From Colius striatus (lineage: Eukaryota > Chordata > Aves > Coliiformes > Coliidae), in assembly GCF_028858725.1 (NCBI RefSeq), contig NC_084774.1, forward strand, positions 9,088,001-9,152,000: a stretch of 64,000 nucleotides of DNA, read 5' to 3'. Below the pieces are notes generated by a model. The model worked only from the letters and a program-made list of their open reading frames with translations, did no database searches and was not told the DNA's origin. A program made the position numbers and the translations under genes. This document shows, piece by piece, positions 35,985-51,896 of the stretch; within the stretch, counting starts at the first letter, position 1, and each line of letters opens with the position of its first letter.

Positions 35985-36872
35985 TGGTTGAAGCCCAGAC
36001 AGACAGAAAGACAATGTGGCCACTTGCTCCCTCCTCCCTCCCTCCCCATGGTGGGATGGGGGAGAGGAAAGGGAGCTCAGGGCTTCATGGAGGTCCCCAA
36101 GGCCAGCCATGGCTTGCTCACTGGCTGTGGTCCTGAGTAAAACAGGACTGCTCAACTGGGGGAAGAAAACAGACAATTTAATCCATCAGCAACCAAAACT
36201 ACAACAAACAGAAAATAAACCAGAGTCAGTTGAGAAAAATACAACCAAGCTGTCTAAGACCAGCTTTCCCCCACCCCTCTGCCCAGGCTCAGCTACCTGG
36301 TGTCTCCACCTCTTCCACCCTCAGCAGGGCAGGGAATGGAGGTTGTGATTAGTCCTGTACTGATAGTCTCTGCCACTTTTTCCTCCTCAGAAGAGAACTT
36401 CTCACATCCCTCCCCTACTCCAAGGCAGGTCACTCCCTCCTTCATGAACCTCTCAGGCGTGAGTCCTTCCATGGGGCTGCAGCTCCTCCCTGACTCCTCC
36501 AGCCTGGCTCTCCTCTGTGGCCAACACTCTTCCAGTCATGTTCCCCCCAGTGTGAGGTCCTTCCCTGGCCCCACCACCAACTCCATGGGTTGCAGAGGTC
36601 AGTCCCTGCCTCACCACAGGATTCAGGGAGGAGTCTCTGCTCTGGCACACATCCTCCTCACTGATTTTGTTGTCTATATGGTCTCTTTCCTCTCATCCCA
36701 CTCCTTCCACTTCTTTCTTCCACTGCAGCTCTCCCCTTAAACAGTGATTGCAGAGATGCTCGACTGCTCTGGCCTTGGCCAGAGGTGGGTGTGACGTAGA
36801 GCTGGGGAAAGTTTTGAGACCCACTGCATCCCTGTACCCCTGTTACCAAAACCCCAGCTCCACACAAACCCA
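35985..36872 (-). mobile_element. Avian endogenous retrovirus LTR fossil (probably solitary)
   Basis: Resembles the long avian LTR family whose complement carries repeated phrases about CTCCAGC, GTGAGTCCTTCCATGGG and GGCTGCAG, a cttgctccctcctccctccc block at one end, and TACCAAAACC...CACACAAACCC at the other. In that family this places the LTR 5' end at the high coordinate, so it lies on the minus strand. No gag, pol or env was seen beside it, so it is probably a solo LTR. It is clearly diverged and looks old. Family assignment (ERVL- or ERVK-like) is from memory. Confidence 0.6.
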
Positions 36873-37252
36873 GCAGAGGGGTCATTTCTTTTTTAAGATA
36901 ACAGAATGTCTGCAGTTGAAATGCAAATGACATCACCCACATGCAAGTGTGCTGCAAAAAGGCAGCCTCAAGGTAACAGCAACCTCTCTGGGCTCCAGTT
37001 ATCTTTATAGGTACAAATAAATTACCTTTAAGACCAAGAAGAAGTAGCTTTAGGGATGTGTTATGTACAGATCTACAGCTGTAGCTCAGCTGCTGAGTTG
37101 GGCTTTTTGGAAAGAAGAGCTGAGTGTGTGCAGTGGTGATTGCAGGGTGCTTGGTGGTGTTTTCACTGGTGATCTGCCACTTGTGAAGAGTCTTTTCAAA
37201 GCCCATTTAAACCGTCACGTACACACTCAGATTTTGAGGATGATTTGATTAA

Positions 37253-42381
<5,129 letters not shown>

Positions 42382-43039
42382 GCTAAGGAAACACTCTCAT
42401 TAGAATGGATAAGAAAAAACAAATACTACATGGCCAACTCAACACTAGAATCATGAACATTAGCCGTAGAGAGCGGGGAGGGGGAATCATCCTGCCACAG
42501 TAAGGAGGCAGCTTTCCAACCTGCCGACAACATTTTGTAATCCCTTCAGCCTTTTGTCACCTTTCGGTGTCGTACCTGGATGACACGTGAAGTGCTGTAG
42601 CATGCAGTATTTAAAGCAGTTTAGCTACGGTCTCATGTTTGTTTCCTTTCCTTTCTGGTTTTTTTTCTGTTGTCCCCCCCTGGTTTTGGTTGGGTTTGGG
42701 GTTGTTTTGGTAGCATGTGCGGAGTTCCGTTCCGTGTCTGTGGTGTAACGTGTTGAGTTGTCACGGTGTCGGTGTGATGGAGACATTCTGCATTTTTAAG
42801 CAGTGGTACTGGCCTCAAAGGTGAGATGTCCAAAGTTCCACAGGAGCCACCACTCTCCCACACAGCTGAGCTGTCGAGGACCTGACAAAGATCACGGTTT
42901 TCATTTGAGTGCAAGCAACCGACTCCTTTATTCCTCCTCCTCTCCTTGCGTTCTTACCTAAGCAAGTTTACAAAGCCAAGAACCAAAACCCACCAGTCCT
43001 GCAGAGCTGGGGTTCTCTCTAGTGCTGGTTTGCAGCTGA

Positions 43040-43045
43040 AATAAA
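43040..43045 (+). terminator. Proximal polyadenylation signal, DNAJC5
   Basis: Canonical AATAAA about 660 nt after the DNAJC5 stop. Use is unproven. Confidence 0.4.
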
Positions 43046-46000
43046 TCCACCTTGCCTAATGAGAAGGGAGAGCTTCCAGCCTTTGAGCAGTGAGTCGATG
43101 AGCAGCCCTTTCCGTGCGAGGCCGCCCTCAGCGCAGCCGCTCCCCGCGGTTCGCCACTAACGCAGCCGGCTGGGAACGGGCTGAGGTGCTGCTGGGATCT
43201 CCACTCCCAAGCACAAAGCTGCTTTGGTTGGACTCAGGTTGTGTTGCTGAAATGCTAAAGACCAAAATGATGCAGCTTCTGTCGAGTGCATGAGAGTCTT
43301 AAAGTGAAATGCAGCCAGTGGGCAGCGGCAGGGACGGGTGGAAGCAAAAAGGGGTTTTAGAGGTCTGTCCTAACGAGTCGAGCTTCTAACAGACAAATCA
43401 GGCATTACATGTCTTTTTTTAGAAGCTTTTCTAATACATTAGTCCTTTAATTATCTCATCTTTGTGGGGCTTGAAGAGGCAGGCAGCCTTCTCTGTGTTT
43501 CTGTTGTATGATCTGCACCTTGTCTCTCGTTTAGGTTATTTTACACCGGCACTGGGGGTTTTGTTTCCTCAGAACCATTGTGGGGAAGCCATTGAAAGGT
43601 TTCCTGTGCTGTTTTGAAACCAAACCGTGTTTGAATACTGCTCTGGAAGCTGTGGGTTATTCAGATTTAGCTGTTAAAAGAGCATTTCAGGCAGCTGCTG
43701 CATTGCTGGGATATGTTAGTGATGGTGATCCTGCTGGAGATGATACAGATTGAGGACTTGGAACAGCTCCCAGAGAAGCTACCCTTGGCACTTTTAGTGC
43801 TTAATTACAGCCCCTTCCATTTTGATCTTTATAGTTTTATATCACAAAGCCTCTGCTGTCTCTTGCACCCCCTGTCTCCCCCTTTTCCATTTCCCACCTG
43901 TTTCTGTTGAGAGGCTCTTCCCAGCCTTGTGCTCGGCGTTTGCTGCTCCTTCACAAGACCCAGGCGTCCCTCTGAAGGGGCTGAAGCACCATCAGGCCGT
44001 AAGGAAACCTCCAGGAGAGGAAAGAGACTCTCCTGCCACAGAGTCCTTCTGAATTCACTTTCACACTGTCTTTGCTTGAGCCAAGGATGATGGAGCATAA
44101 AGAATCCGGACGTGACAGCACATCCAACGTACTGGGTGGACAGAAACATCCTCCCTGTGCTCTTGATGCTGAGAGAGGGATGTTTCCAGAGTCAGGCTTT
44201 CCTGTTCACACTCTTGTCCACTCCTTTCCTCCTCGGTGAGTAATCCCTTTGGACCTGAGACTTGCTGGTTTACTGGAAGATACGTTTTTTCTGTCTGGAA
44301 TACTTTCTTGGATGGCCTTGAGGACAGTTGTGTATGTTTTGGCTTGAGGACTTTATTTAATTCAAGGCTTTCTTTGACCCCTTGGGATGAAAAGCAGTTT
44401 TTTAGGCTTAAAAACCATAATCTCACATTGGCTGTGCTTGTGGATTTCACCTGTTCTTGATGCTGGATGCTGGATGCTGGAACAGGCTTGAATATCTGCA
44501 GGCTTTCTCCCCAAAACCCTCCCTGGTTCAAGTTGCCTTTGTCTGTGCAACTTATGGCCTTGGGGGAAAAGCAAAAAGTGTTAGAGGGGTTTGGATTGGC
44601 TTTGTGAGGGGGTGTAGTGGGTAGAACGAGGCAAAGGCTGTTTCCAGGTGCTGTGTCAGATGCCGTGTCCATCCGGACGGGTGACAGGGGGCCAGTTGTT
44701 CCAGTCATTGCTCTGCTGGGGGCAGGCTGGAGGTGTGAATTCAGAATAATGTTCATATTTCTTAACTCCTTTGTGTTACTTGCAGCCAGCTAAAGAGGCT
44801 GGGGGGAGCTGTGGCTCTGGGGAGATGTGTAACGTCCTTGGAGTCGCTCTGCGGGCACTGTGGGCAGCAAACGAGGGTGGGAGGCGATGCCATTCCCTGC
44901 CTGGAGATGACACTGGGGGAAGTGTGCAGTTTGGCTCTTTGAGAGGGGCTGCTTTCCCCTCAGCTGGGGCTGTGGGCAGCCTGGCAGCAGCAAATGGCTG
45001 TTACGTGCCAGAATAAGGTCGGATGCTCCCAGGGAAACCTCTGTGAGCCCCCAGCTACAGGGGAAGATGGGAAACACGGCTGTAGATGGACCCTCATGGG
45101 GTTTGGAATGGTGTTAAGTTTGCCCACTTCCCTCTGTATCTTTAAATTCCAGATGATTGTGTATTAATCTAGTTCTTTGAGCTACAAAGCTACAAAGCAA
45201 AGCCTGTGTAACCAGACTGGAAGCGGCTCAATGGCCGCTTCTTTCTGCTCCTGTAGGTGAGGCACAGGAGTGTCCCAGGCTCTGACACGGGTTGCACTTG
45301 CCAACAGCCAAGTTGAATCCCAGGAAATGCAAAGTTGTGTTGGGAATGTGCTGGGGAGGCTCCCTCACAGCCCCAGGGCTGCAGCCCAGTACCTGACTTA
45401 GTGCAGAATGTTTCCTTCCAAAAGCAAACCTGCTGCTCTCTGTCCAGTGTGTTGCCAGAGTTAAAACTTGAGCTTTGAGTTGATTTTATAGAGATGCCTA
45501 TTTTTGCTTCTTAAAAGTTTGTGTCATGTCTTACAAGTTGCCTCAGACTCCCTTGCTGTCATTCAGCCACCCTCCTCCAGCTCCTGGAACCTCCTCAGCA
45601 CTGATGTTCTCAGCCCTTGTAGCTCCTCCTGAGGAGGAGTGTGAGGAGACCCTGATCTGGAGAGCGTCTGCTGATTGGCTTTAAGGACCACTGACTTTCT
45701 TCTCCAGCTGTAGCTTAGGGCAACGAGAGGAAGCTGCTGCCTCCCTTGGGGTCCATCCCTTGGGAGGAGGAGGAGGAGGTGGGGGGTGGTGCTGAGACTG
45801 CCTGTCCCCCCCAGGAGGGGGAAATCCCCACATACCCTCTAGTACAACCAGCTGTAGGTTCACTGTGAGTGACCCAAGGGGTGCTGCACCCATGAGATGC
45901 CAGTTGCATTTGTTAGGGATGTTTGTAGGCAATTCTGAGCTCTTTATCTGTATATACATTGGTTCATGTCACCCTCAGTGGCAGCTGCTCGGGGGTGGGT

Positions 46001-47021
46001 GGGTCCCTGTGGGTTCCAGCAGTGCTGTTTTAGAGCCATGTTATCTTTTTAGTCTCCTTTGTAGATTTGTAATCTTTTTAAACTGCTTTAGATATCAGTG
46101 CTCATCCTGGCCTTCAAAACATGATGCTCCTCGAGGGCTGGCTCAGCACAGCCTGAGGTCTGAGGAGAAAGGCTGCCAGGAGGAGGAGGAGAAAGAGGAG
46201 CACTTGAGGGGTGCAGAGAGACACCTGCAGCAGAGCTGTGGTCAGGGAAGGAAGGATTTCAACCCCCTTTGTTCTGTAAATGCTGTGGGTGTCACCAGGG
46301 CAAAGCCACTCCTGTCCCATCCATCAGGGGCCTTGGGGGTGCTGCTTTGGAGGGTTACAGCAGAGCACTTGCACTGTAGACACCCTTGAGAGCAGGACCC
46401 ACAGCCCTTGGCCAGTTGATGCCCTTCCCTGTCCTCCCCATTACCAGATAACTGGGGGAGGGTTTTTGCACCATCGATTTTCCCCCTCACCCCGATGCAA
46501 CCAACGCCACTTGTACCAGGGAGGGGAGGCTTTTGCAGCCCCCACTTTGTGTTGATGATTCTGGGTGTTGTTTAAATCCACTTCAATCTTGGAGCTGGGA
46601 AAGGTGGCTCCCCCCAGGACAAGTGTTTGTAGCATAAGGTCAGTGTAAACTTCACGTGCTGTGTCATTTGCTGCACGGTGGAAATCATCCAGTTCCTGGT
46701 GTGTCATTGCACCAACACCTGCTGAAAACACCCAGAGAGAAATGTCCCTGTGAGCTAACAGGGCAGCAGGAAACCTGTCCCACCACAGCTGTGCTCTGCT
46801 CCACATCCCATGTGCTGGCCAGGGCCTGGCAAGACTGGAATCCCCATTTCCTTCCCCAAAGGTGCTTTTGTACAAGCAGAAACTGTGTGAGGGAAACCCT
46901 CTGTCCTTGGACATTGGCACAAGCCAGACAAAGACAGCCCTTCCTTTGGAAATCCACTGGCAGCACCCTGTGTGCAGGGAGCTGTGCTGTCCAAAGGTGA
47001 GATGCTGGGAATTGCTGGTGG

Positions 47022-47022
<1 letters not shown>

Positions 47023-47074
<52 letters not shown>
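47023..47074. repeat. (TATATG)n microsatellite, about 8.7 units
   Basis: An uninterrupted TATATG hexamer array. It creates artefactual Tyr-Met, Ile-Cys and His-Ile frames on both strands, which should not be read as genes. Confidence 0.97.
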
Positions 47075-47077
<3 letters not shown>

Positions 47078-48500
47078 ATTCATCCTGGAGTGCTGTGGTC
47101 CTCTGCACCCCCTCTCCCCACACCCTGGGCTGCATTCCTGGGGGCTGTGAGCAGCCTCTTGTCCTCCCCTTCCCAAACCCCAACGATTTACTTGAATCCT
47201 GGGAGCTGCCCCTCGTCCCCAGCCCCTCGAGCCGGAGCTGGGCTGTGCCTGCTCCAGCTGCCCTCAGAAGGGAAGGAAACCCCCAGGATGTGGGGCAGGA
47301 GCTGCCTGTGGATGTTTCCAGGGGGTGTTTCAGCCCTGGCTGGCGTGGAGGGCTGATGGAACACGTGGATCTGGGGGTTTCCTTGTGCTTGTGCCCGCGT
47401 TGCAGTCTCCGTTGCCATGGCCCCCTGTGCTGCCACCTCACGTGTATGTATGTATATATGCACATATGTATATATTGATGGGACAGCTGGGCCCTAGCTC
47501 TTGCTGCTGCTTTGCCTTTGGTGGTAAAAACATGAACTTTGGCTCAACGTGGTGCTGTGAACTCAGCCAGAGGAGCAGGAGGTGTGAGTTCTGCCTGGCC
47601 AGGATTGTGCCGTTTCCTTTCAGCTGCAGCAAAAGAAACCCGACCGAGGTCTGTGGGGTTGGATGGCTGGTGAAGGAGGGGGGGAGGAAGCTGTTGGGTG
47701 AAGCAAGGGGTGGGAACAGCTGTTGGAAAAGGGCTCGTGGTTGCTGCAAAGTGGCCAGTGTGAGGTGAGGGCTGTGGCCCGTGGAGCTGAGTGCCGCCAA
47801 GTGGCTTCTGCTGGAGCTGGGTGACACCTGCAGCCCCCCTGCCCGGGCCCAGGGGCTGTGCTGAGGTGTGAAACCCAGCAGGGAGGAGGAATACTGGGGC
47901 AGGGGGGTGGATCCCATTATCTCCTACACATGTGAAGTTCTGTCTGTCTGTCTATCACAGTATCTGAGCCCTGAGCTTTGCCATGTTCCCTCACCCTGCC
48001 CGGGGCCCACCGCCACCATTCCTCCCTCCTCCTCACCCCCTCTGCCCGCCGTGCCCAGGCTGGGGCTGTGTCCTTTGGGCTGTCTCACCCCAGGGTGGGG
48101 GGCTTCATCCTCATTTTGCATGTGAGCAGAGCCCTGATCTCACTCCTTCCCAGCGAGAGCCGTTGGCGTTGGCCTCTGGTCGGGACCGTGTCTGCGTTTG
48201 CACTTCAGCTCGGGTGGGGTGTGGGAGGGAGCCCAAAAAGCTGTGTAAAAACAACCCCCAGGGGAAGCATAAATGCATCTGGGGGGGAAAAAAAAGAGCA
48301 ATTATAATATAGACATATATATATTTTGTTATGTTACTGAAGGACCATCCTTTGGGTTGTATGTAAGTAGCTGTGGCTGTCTGTGGATCGTAGCACTCGA
48401 TACTACTGAGCTCCTGTACATACCCGCGGGCACGGCAGAGGGACTGAGCTGCTGTTCTAGCATGGTAATTTGTGTATTGTATGTCTGAATATCAACTAAA

Positions 48501-48506
48501 AATAAA
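48501..48506 (+). terminator. Distal polyadenylation signal, DNAJC5
   Basis: AATAAA in an AT-rich context preceded by TGTGTATTGTATGTC, the usual UGUA/U-rich surroundings. The next gene is convergent and ends about 1.5 kb further on. Confidence 0.7.
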
Positions 48507-48525
48507 GATTGCTAAGTTATCTGAA

Positions 48526-50045
48526 CCCACTGCTGTAAAAGAAATGTTTTCAGTGCAGGAAAAAAACTCCAAAATGCACAGGAATGGGCTTTTTGTTTCC
48601 TGAGCTGGAAGGGGCTGCAGGGCTGAGCTGGCCCTGGGGAGGGGATGCCCAGGACGCTGGGCTTTGCAGAGGGCTCTGTGTGCAGCCCCAAAATACTTTT
48701 ACCCCTTCCTCAGGGGCTGCTGTGGAGCAAACCCTCCCCCTGCCATGGGCTGTGCCCCAAAGCCAGCCCAGCTCCATCCTGCCCCAGCACAGCCCCACAG
48801 CAGGAACGGCTCCAAGCACAGGGGCTGAAGCAGTGGGGAGGGCTGAGGTGCTCTTGCTGCTGCTGCAGAGTCAGGAGAGCTCTCACACGGACACTCATCT
48901 TCCTCCAAGAGCCACCCAGCTCAGGTTTCATTAAAGCTGGTCCCAGCCTCCTGCTGTGTGTGACACTGGAAGGCTCAGTGTTGCGAGGCAGCAGCTTTAG
49001 GGGCTGAAGCCCTGTCCAGAGCACAGCTCCCAGCCTGAGGCCCTGAGCAACCCCCTCTGCCAAAGCTGTTCCTGCCCCAGGAAGGCTGGAGGACACAGGG
49101 CTGGCACCCACAGCCGGGGCCAGACCCCTCATGGGGCAGGAGGATGCACCAGCACCTGCCAAAGAGGGAAATGTCCCCTCTGCCCCCCCAGGGATGGGCC
49201 CCACAGCTGCTGTTCCCCAAGCACTTGTCCTGCCTTCAGGAGGCACTCTGCAAGCAGCAGAAATCTTCCTCCTCCTCCTCCTGCCAAGCCCAGGGGCCTC
49301 AGCTCAGCCACCCTGACCCTCCTTCTGCCTCAGCAAGCCCTCAGCTTTCCAGAGGGGGATAAAAGTGCTTCTGAGCAGCTCTGGCTGCCTCAGGCTGGGG
49401 GTAATTGCCTCAGGATTCACAAACCAGTCCTCTCTTTCCTCGCAGTAATTACTCCTTTCATGATTTTCTTACCTTTTGTCATAAAAGGAGAAACTGTACC
49501 TTTACAGAAGCAAAGCAAGCAGCTCACCAAATGACCACAGAGCATTAGCAGCAAGAGGAGCAGCTTTGTCCTGTGTCACCACCAGCTTCAGGCAAGATCA
49601 GACTTGGTTTGTGAGACCCAGGACCACTCCCTGTGGGATATTTTTAGTTGCCAAGGCTGGAGGTGCTGCTGCTGCAGCCCTGGGAAGAGACCTTTGGGGC
49701 TCTGTGGGATGCTGGTATCTGGCTGCAGGGGTGATGGTGATCAGTCCTGGGTCCTGGATGAGAGCAAAGGGCTCCCAGGTGATGGCAGTGAAGTCACTGG
49801 TGATGGGAACAGGGTCTTGGGTGATGCTGATGGACAAGCCTGTGTGCATGTGCACACACACACACACACCCCCCTCCCACGTTCCCACAGCTGCTGAGTG
49901 GTGCAGTTCACACCTCTCCCACCCGAGGAACCCCCTGAGCTGCAGCCCTCGGAGCTCTTTGTGCCACCACCTCTCACCCTGAGATTGCTCCAGCATTCAT
50001 CAGGGATATTCCCCCCTCCCCAGGGGCAAGAGCACAGCAGCAGGG
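48526..50045. other. Spacer between convergent DNAJC5 and CRH2
   Basis: No gene seen. An AT-rich block at 49390-49520 (TAATTA core, CTCCTTT...AAAGGAG inverted arms) stands out against GC-rich surroundings. A short (CA)n run lies near 49854-49869. Confidence 0.6.
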
Positions 50046-50062
50046 GCAGGTACGAGGGCAAC

Positions 50063-50068
50063 TTTAAT
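50063..50068 (-). terminator. Polyadenylation signal ATTAAA for CRH2 (minus strand)
   Basis: The plus strand reads TTTAAT; on the minus strand this is ATTAAA, about 160 nt after the stop codon. It is the common variant signal. Cleavage would fall near 50045. Confidence 0.65.
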
Positions 50069-50226
50069 GCACAACAGTGAGAGCAACACACGGGACGCAG
50101 CGATAGGCAAAGTGAGGGGGGCTCCCACGGCTGCTGGGCAGCAGCATCCCCCCCCTTCTCCCCTCTGCCCTGGCTGCTCACTATAGGGTCAGTCCCACCC
50201 TTTTCCTTCTCCAAAACGACCTTCCC

Positions 50227-50619
50227 TCATTTCCCTATACTCTGCAGCAAGAGCTTATTGCTGAGAGCCTTCTGGGCCAGTCTCTCCTCCCGGGACATCT
50301 CCAGGAACTCGCGCAGGAGGTGGAAGGTGAGATCCAACGAGTTGGGTTTCCCCTCTCGCCTCTTCCCGCTTGGAAGCCCCCGGCGGGTACGGGGGGCCGG
50401 GGTGGGCTCTGGCCCACGGAGGTGGCACAGTCTTTGGGGCACTGGGCCTGCAGAGGGGACCAGGGGTCGCGAGGTTCCCGGCCAGGACTCCCAGGTGGGC
50501 TGGGGGGCCAGGGTCAGCCTGCGGGATGGGGCCCAGGGCCACTGCAGGGACGAGCAGGTCTCCGAGGGAAGGAAGAGCAGGACGAGGACGGAGGCAGCCG
50601 AAATCATCCTGACCCGCAT
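50227..50619 (-). CDS. CRH2: Corticotropin-releasing hormone 2 prepropeptide
   Basis: A 130-residue secreted precursor in one exon. The start MRVRM is followed by a hydrophobic signal core (ISAASVLVLLFL), then a Pro-rich cryptic part. A dibasic site KRR (86-88) precedes the 40-residue hormone (89-128). Its core SLDLTFHLLRE-F-LEM is the CRF-family signature; LAQKALSNKLLLQSI and a terminal Gly-Lys follow. The Gly is the amide donor and the Lys is removed by carboxypeptidase. A hand alignment to CRH as remembered gives about 26 of 41 identities, far above urocortin 2/3. CRH itself and urocortin 1 lie at other loci. A second CRH gene, CRH2, is described from fish, birds, monotremes and marsupials and is lost in placentals; I recall the chicken copy on chromosome 20. 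The peptide would signal through CRHR1/CRHR2 (Gs, cAMP). The frame is intact. Confidence 0.93.
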   Translation of the reverse strand: MRVRMISAASVLVLLFLPSETCSSLQWPWAPSRRLTLAPQPTWESWPGTSRPLVPSAGPVPQRLCHLRGPEPTPAPRTRRGLPSGKRREGKPNSLDLTFHLLREFLEMSREERLAQKALSNKLLLQSIGK

Positions 50620-51121
50620 GGCAGCTGCTCGGGGAGGGGGCTAGAGACCTGCAAAAGCCCCCCAAACATACCCCCTAGACCCTCACATCCTCCCCTCTGC
50701 AATCAGGGAGCATCCGAGGGGCTTCACACCAGGAGGGACACAAGCCAGAGGAATAAGACACACCCCCCCCATCCCTTTGTGGGAAGACCACCCCCACCGA
50801 TAACGGACACCCCCTCCCTGGGACAGGACCTCGTGGGGGGCTGGAACCCCTCTCCCAGGGACAGGACGGCACCCCCACAATACCATGATGAGACCTCCCC
50901 AACCCCACCCCCGCTCATGGGACACCACCGGCCGCTCGACGGGACCCTCCCGAGAGTTTGAACCTCCCCTTGAGCTTCGGGACCCCTCCCCCGAAAGACC
51001 TGGGACCCTTCCCCTGGCACAACACTTCGTCCCAGGAATCCCCCGACCCCAGGCAGGGTACCCTCAGGCCCCGGGTGCCTCGTGCGGGGGGAGGCCGGGT
51101 GTCCCGGGTGTGGGGACTCAC

Positions 51122-51155
51122 CGCTCGCCACCGCTCCGCCCGCCGGGACGCTCCG
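51122..51155 (-). other. CRH2: CRH2 untranslated exon 1
   Basis: On the minus strand the donor TGGCGAGCG|gtgagt ends the exon at 51122. The start is placed about 30 nt after the TATA box and is approximate. The intron to exon 2 is about 470 nt. Confidence 0.65.
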
Positions 51156-51178
51156 CGCCGCCGCGCGCCCGGCTCCGC

Positions 51179-51204
51179 GCTATATACGGGGCGGGACCCA
51201 CGTG
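51179..51204 (-). promoter_or_regulatory. CRH2: CRH2 core promoter: TATA box, GC box, E-box
   Basis: Reading the minus strand, CACGTG (51199-51204) and CCCGCCCC (51188-51195) precede GTATATAG (TATATA at 51181-51186). The TATA box lies about 60 nt before the exon 1 donor. A TATA promoter fits a regulated neuropeptide gene; mammalian CRH also has one. Confidence 0.75.
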
Positions 51205-51811
51205 ACCGCGCTGTACCGGGCGCCCCCCCGCGAGGCGGGCCCGGAGCTGTCCGCGGTGCTGAACGGCCGCCGCGCTGGCGGGGGGGGGGGCGGAGAACGG
51301 CGGCAGAGGGGTCTGGGGTACACGGGGAGTGAGGGGCGGAGGGAGGATGGAGGAGTTAATGGGCAGGGGAGACGACACGGGGGCACGGGAGGGGTGGGGG
51401 GAGTGTTGTGGGAGGGTCCGTGGAGGGGTGGGGAGTGTGTGCAAGGGGGCAGAAATGGTTTGGGGGTGTCTGTGAGCGGCGGGGGGGGGATGTTCGGGAC
51501 ATGGGGGTGTTTGGAGAAAGGGGGTTGCGTGATGGATCTCCGCCCTCGTGTGTGGCAGGACCATGCAGCCGAGCCCCCGCTCCCGTGTCACACCCTGACG
51601 TGTTTCAGGAGCTCGGACACGACCCCACACTCAGCCTCCCGAGCCCCTCAGAGCGCAGGCACAGACAGCCCTGCCCGGCTCCTCCGACGGACTCACTGCC
51701 CCGCACCACGCCGGTGGAAACTTCTGCGGAGTGATCTTCCCCTGTGGCAGAGCAGAAAACGAATGGATGGCGTTTCCGCAGCCAGGTCGCCTGGCACAGA
51801 CACACGCCTCC

Positions 51812-51896
51812 GGGCACAAGCCCGGGGTGTGATGGTTGTCTGTCTGGGCACAAGCCCGGGGTGTGATGGTTGTCTGTCTGGGCACAAGCCCGGGGT
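51812..51896. repeat. 34-bp tandem repeat, 2.5 copies
   Basis: The unit begins GGGCACAAGCCCGGGGTGTG and ends ATGGTTGTCTGTCT. Copies at 51812, 51846 and 51880 (partial) are identical, which suggests a recent expansion about 0.65 kb upstream of the CRH2 promoter. Confidence 0.95.

Larger units (their letters stand above)
42382..48525 (+). other. DNAJC5: DNAJC5 3' UTR (long form)
   Basis: No other gene is recognised between the DNAJC5 stop and a clear AATAAA at 48501. The mammalian gene also has a multi-kilobase 3' UTR. An earlier AATAAA at 43040-43045 could give a short form of about 0.7 kb. The stretch holds a TATATG hexamer array and a short GGA-triplet run near 45770 but no exon-like frame. 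Confidence 0.6.
50045..50648 (-). other. CRH2: CRH2 exon 2 (coding exon with UTRs)
   Basis: The minus-strand acceptor gggcttttgcag puts the exon start at 50648, 29 nt before the ATG. An alternative AG eight bases downstream changes only the UTR. The exon runs to the presumed cleavage site near 50045. A coding region held entirely in the second exon is the standard CRH/UCN gene plan. Confidence 0.75.

Noticed and set aside
46441-47478. Frames of 160-240 codons with His-Ile, Tyr-Thr or Tyr-Met repeats
   Set aside because: They are translations of the TATATG microsatellite plus GC-rich flanks in the DNAJC5 3' UTR. No conserved protein features.
50255-50665. 136-codon minus-strand frame overlapping CRH2 in another frame
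   Set aside because: No family features; the CRH2 frame has signal peptide, cleavage and amidation sites and the hormone signature.
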